A stretch of 64,000 nt of DNA, taken from NCBI RefSeq assembly GCF_001277295.1, contig NZ_CP011456.1, forward strand, positions 4,034,001 through 4,098,000, read 5' to 3'. Position numbers and translations under genes: made by a program. Source of the DNA: Anabaena sp. WA102 (GTDB lineage: Bacteria > Cyanobacteriota > Cyanobacteriia > Cyanobacteriales > Nostocaceae). Positions within the stretch are counted from its first letter, which is position 1; each line of letters opens with the position of its first letter. Positions 61,136-64,000 of this stretch are shown here, in pieces. The notes beneath the pieces are model-generated. The model did no database searches. It was given only the letters and a program-made list of their open reading frames with translations, and had not been told where the DNA came from.

Positions 61136-62683
61136 ATGTCAAATTCAGAATCTCCAAGAGTCACAATGCGTCCAATGGATGAGTTTAATCAAAAACTAAT
61201 CAAAAATGTTCATCCCGATAACTGGGTAAATCCCCAACCGGCTGATTATTATGATTTGGTGGTTATTGGTGGGGGAACTGCGGGTTTAGTTGTCGCTGCG
61301 GGGGCTGCGGGTTTAGATTTGGGTTTGAAAATAGCATTAATTGAAAAAAATCTCATGGGAGGAGATTGTTTAAATTTTGGTTGTATCCCCTCTAAATGTT
61401 TAATTCGTTCTTCTCGTGTAGTTGAAGAAATCAAAAAAGCCAAAGATTTAGGGATTAATATTTCCCAGAAATTTGATGTAGACTTTGCCACAGTTATGGA
61501 GAGAATGAGACGTATTCGGGCGAGTATTAGTCATCATGACTCTGTGGAAAGATTTAAAAGTTTAGGAATTGATGTTTTTTTAGGTAATGGTAAATTTAAA
61601 AGTCAGAATACTATAGAAGTTGATCAGCAAACCTTAAAATTTAAAAAAGCTGTCATTGCCACGGGTGCTAGGGCTGTGAAACCGAAAATTCGAGGAATTG
61701 AAGCCGCAGGTTATTTAACTAATGAAACTGTTTTTTCTCTGACTCAGAAACCGGAAAAATTAGCAATAATTGGTGGTGGTCCTGTCGGTTGTGAATTAGC
61801 ACAAACATTTCAGCGTTTGGGTTGTGAGGTGACATTATTTCATCGCGGTTCACATATTTTAAATCAGGAAGATCCAGAAGCAGTGGAAATTTTGCAAAAA
61901 GTTTTGATTGATGAAGGGATTCGTTTAGTATTAAATTGTCAATTAGAAGAAGTTGTCACAGTTACGGAAGGAAAACGCCTATATTTTTCTGTGAATAGTG
62001 AAAGAGATTCAGTGACAGTTGATGAAATATTAGTTGGTGCGGGACGTGCGCCAAATGTGGAAAATTTGAATCTAGAGGTAGTTGGTGTAGAATACGATCA
62101 AACCTTCGGTGTGAAAGTAAATGATTATTTGCAAACCACAAATCCGAAAATTTACGCCGCTGGTGATATCTGCATGAATTGGAAATTTACTCATGCGGCA
62201 GATGCGGCAGCCCGAATTGTGATTAAAAATACCCTGTTTTCGCCTTTTGGTTGGGGACGATCTAAACTCAGTAGTTTAGTGATGCCTTGGGTGACATATA
62301 CCAGCCCGGAAATTGCCCATGTGGGGATGTATGCACAGGAGGCGAAAGAATTGGGTATAGAGATAGAAACTATTAAGATACCTTATAGTCGCATAGATCG
62401 AGCGATCGCCGATCATGAAGAATCTGGTTTTTTAAAGATTCATCACAAAAAAGGCTCAGATCAAATTCTGGGTGCAACCATAGTTGCTAATCATGCAGGG
62501 GAGATGATTTCCGAAATTACCACAGCTATTGTTCATCAAATTGGTTTAAGTAAACTTAGCAGTGTAATTCATCCTTACCCCACCCAAGCAGAAGCCATTA
62601 AAAAAGCCGCAGACGCTTATCGCAAGACTTTACTCACACCAAAAACTAAGCAATTATTGGGATTTTTAAGGAAATTTTCTTAA
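61136..62683 (+). CDS. Pyridine nucleotide-disulfide oxidoreductase (mercuric reductase-like)
   Basis: 515 residues. FAD motif VVIGGGTAGLVVAAGAAGL, redox-active disulfide GGDCLNFGCIPSKCL, NAD motif AIIGGGPVGCELAQTFQRLG, and the C-terminal dimer-interface site with His-x-x-x-x-x-Glu (IHPYPTQAEAIKK). It lacks the N-terminal heavy-metal domain and the C-terminal Cys pair of true MerA, so mercury reduction is unlikely. Commonly encoded with TVP38 and the TIGR04283 transferase; role unproven. Confidence 0.9.
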   Translation: MSNSESPRVTMRPMDEFNQKLIKNVHPDNWVNPQPADYYDLVVIGGGTAGLVVAAGAAGLDLGLKIALIEKNLMGGDCLNFGCIPSKCLIRSSRVVEEIKKAKDLGINISQKFDVDFATVMERMRRIRASISHHDSVERFKSLGIDVFLGNGKFKSQNTIEVDQQTLKFKKAVIATGARAVKPKIRGIEAAGYLTNETVFSLTQKPEKLAIIGGGPVGCELAQTFQRLGCEVTLFHRGSHILNQEDPEAVEILQKVLIDEGIRLVLNCQLEEVVTVTEGKRLYFSVNSERDSVTVDEILVGAGRAPNVENLNLEVVGVEYDQTFGVKVNDYLQTTNPKIYAAGDICMNWKFTHAADAAARIVIKNTLFSPFGWGRSKLSSLVMPWVTYTSPEIAHVGMYAQEAKELGIEIETIKIPYSRIDRAIADHEESGFLKIHHKKGSDQILGATIVANHAGEMISEITTAIVHQIGLSKLSSVIHPYPTQAEAIKKAADAYRKTLLTPKTKQLLGFLRKFS

Positions 62684-62694
62684 ATTAAGAGTTT

Positions 62695-62727
62695 CAGATC
62701 CCCGACTTCTTAAAGAAGTTGGGGATC
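62695..62727. terminator. Hairpin downstream of oxidoreductase gene, GATCCCCGACTTCTT family
   Basis: Arms AGATCCCCGACTTCTT / AAGAAGTTGGGGATCT with one mismatch, 12 bp after the stop, followed by TGTTCTTTGTTCTTG. Possible terminator before the tandem hydroxylase gene. Confidence 0.5.
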
Positions 62728-62831
62728 TTGTTCTTTGTTCTTGAGACTCAAGAAAATATTCATGGTAAAATTCATGAATAGAGAGAAAAAATTGACCCAC
62801 CTACGGCAGAATTATCAGGACATCAAACAAA

Positions 62832-63593
62832 ATGGAATATAAATCTCTGGCTGTTTTCAGCAGTATTGTGATATTTGGAATCTTAGAAACATTAATTCCC
62901 TTTTTTCAATATCATCAAACTTTACTTAAAAGAGTTATTCACAATCTAATTTTAGGTTTAGTAAATTCTTTATTGGTTAACCTCACAGTTATTTTAATCT
63001 TAAAATCTCTCTGGAAACCAACTTTATCACAGGGATTTTTTTATGATCTAAATTTACCCTGGTTGCACTTTATTCTCTCTTTTTTGTTGCTAGATTTATA
63101 TATGTATACGTGGCATAGATTAATCCACACTTGGGGTTTTGCTTGGCGGTTTCACAAAGTTCATCATACAGATAGATGGATGAATATATCCACAGCTTAC
63201 CGCTTTCATCCGGTAGAAGTAATTGTCTCTAATATTCCCAAAATTGGATTAATTTATCTATTGGGAGTTACCCCAAATGCGTGGATATTATATGAATCTT
63301 TATTTGCTATATCCTTAGTTTTTCATCATAGTAATTTTGCTTTACCTTTCAAAATAGATAAATTCCTGAGTTATTTTATTGTTACACCTAATTATCATCG
63401 CGCTCATCATTGTCAACTAACAAAATATTTAAATAGTAATTATACAAGTTTATTAACTATCTGGGATATAATATTTCAATCTCGTTATTATCCACCCCAA
63501 CCAGAAACCATCCAATTTGGTGTACCCGAAGAAACTAGAAATTTTAATGTGATCAGTTTATTAAAATTACCGTTTGTGGCTGTGAATAAATAA
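62832..63593 (+). CDS. Fatty acid hydroxylase / sterol desaturase family protein
   Basis: 253 residues, integral membrane di-iron enzyme. Four hydrophobic segments and three His clusters: WHRLIHT (HxxxH), WRFHKVHHTD (HxxHH), YHRAHHC (HxxHH), plus FHHSNF. It hydroxylates or desaturates a lipid or carotenoid. Exact substrate is not determined. Monocistronic. Confidence 0.9.
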   Translation: MEYKSLAVFSSIVIFGILETLIPFFQYHQTLLKRVIHNLILGLVNSLLVNLTVILILKSLWKPTLSQGFFYDLNLPWLHFILSFLLLDLYMYTWHRLIHTWGFAWRFHKVHHTDRWMNISTAYRFHPVEVIVSNIPKIGLIYLLGVTPNAWILYESLFAISLVFHHSNFALPFKIDKFLSYFIVTPNYHRAHHCQLTKYLNSNYTSLLTIWDIIFQSRYYPPQPETIQFGVPEETRNFNVISLLKLPFVAVNK

Positions 63594-63681
63594 TCAAATT
63601 TACTGTATTATAGGAATAATTCGGCAAACATCTCTTTTTTCCTAGATTAAAATTAATTATTAAATTTGGAGTTTTTTCGCT

Positions 63682-64000
63682 GTGCTGAGTTCACCTTTAC
63701 CCACAATCAACGCCCTCAAACAACCTACCAGTGATGCTTGGGTAGAGCAAGCGATCGCTAACCTTGATATTATTTTACTAGATCACTCCCACTGTGAACG
63801 CAAAGCCGCAGGAGTAGCATTAAATATGATGTTCCGCTATCCCTCTAATGCTAAAATGGTGAGGGAGTTAACAGCGATCGCTCGTGAAGAACTCGAACAC
63901 TTTGAACTTGTTAATCAATGGCTAGAACGCCGTCAGATCAAACTAGCAGCCCTATCCGCACCCCCCTACGGTGCGGGGTTAAAATCCCAAGTTCGGGGAC
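63682..64000 (+). CDS. miaE: tRNA-(ms2io6A)-hydroxylase, partial at right edge
   Basis: 106 codons visible from a GTG at 63682; the 3' end runs off the window. LKQPTSDAWVEQAIANLD, LLDHSHCERKAAGVAL (Glu/His iron ligands in the first helix pair), ELTAIAREELEHFELVNQWL (EExxH) match the MiaE di-iron fold. It hydroxylates ms2i6A37 in tRNAs reading UNN codons. Confidence 0.9.
   Translation, partial: MLSSPLPTINALKQPTSDAWVEQAIANLDIILLDHSHCERKAAGVALNMMFRYPSNAKMVRELTAIAREELEHFELVNQWLERRQIKLAALSAPPYGAGLKSQVRG

Noticed and set aside
61136..62683. Genuine mercuric reductase (MerA)
   Set aside because: Lacks both the N-terminal metal-binding domain and the C-terminal Cys pair.

Overview
The window is chromosomal DNA of a cyanobacterium, most likely a filamentous heterocyst-forming member of the Nostocales. 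Evidence: a chlG chlorophyll synthase, many HIP1 octamers (GCGATCGC), an XisH/XisI pair, an NrtABCD-type nitrate transporter with an NtcB-type regulator, and the small-repeat load typical of bloom-forming Anabaena/Dolichospermum/Aphanizomenon relatives. The genus is inference; no rRNA is present.

Layout. 1-2.9 kb: a STAND/NLR-like NB-ARC-TPR protein running off the left edge, separated from an effector-like N-terminal ORF only by one in-frame TGA. 3.9-9.1 kb: NAD biosynthesis cluster on the minus strand (pncB, nadD, an NrtR-like Nudix regulator, a bS23-like gene, nadE) with a perfect 25-bp palindrome upstream of pncB as candidate NrtR operator. 9.6-15.4 kb: a PIN toxin pair, aspartate ammonia-lyase, an MFS transporter, a GAF/kinase protein that lost its phospho-acceptor His, and tRNA-Lys(CTT). 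15.5-29 kb: surface polysaccharide locus on the minus strand (glycosyltransferases, two methyltransferases, Wzm/Wzt exporter, a second Wzm-like permease), interrupted by a PIN/antitoxin pair, XisH/XisI and Uma2 nucleases. 30-40 kb: housekeeping genes (DUF2862, ArsA-like ATPase, chlG, KDPG aldolase, MFS, DUF4231, ppa, panD) among decayed genes, including a Kir-type potassium channel cut by two MITEs. 40-50 kb: nitrate assimilation block (TrpD-like protein, frameshifted ntcB, Rieske protein, nrtA-nrtB-nrtC-nrtD) without adjacent nirA or narB. 50-57 kb: Uma2, Rpn, DUF5615/DUF433, a second NLR-like NB-ARC-TPR protein with a separate small effector-like gene, and a VapC module. 57-64 kb: type II NADH dehydrogenase, TIGR04283-like glycosyltransferase, TVP38 protein, pyridine nucleotide-disulfide oxidoreductase, fatty acid hydroxylase-type enzyme, and the start of miaE.

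The main points of interest are: (a) the two NLR-like loci, one of which (53.2-56.2 kb) has a small effector-like protein whose C-terminal motif matches the N-terminus of the NLR around a RHIM-like Q-V/I-G core, suggesting amyloid-type signalling; (b) at least eight families of short terminal-inverted-repeat elements (MITE-like), several with TAA/TTA target duplications, which have broken genes, supplied a stop codon, and filled every gap of the nrt operon; (c) a likely frameshift in ntcB; (d) a pseudokinase; (e) eroded tandem copies of Uma2, DUF5615/DUF433, glycosyltransferase and PIN genes. All protein calls come from reading motifs by eye; no database search was run.
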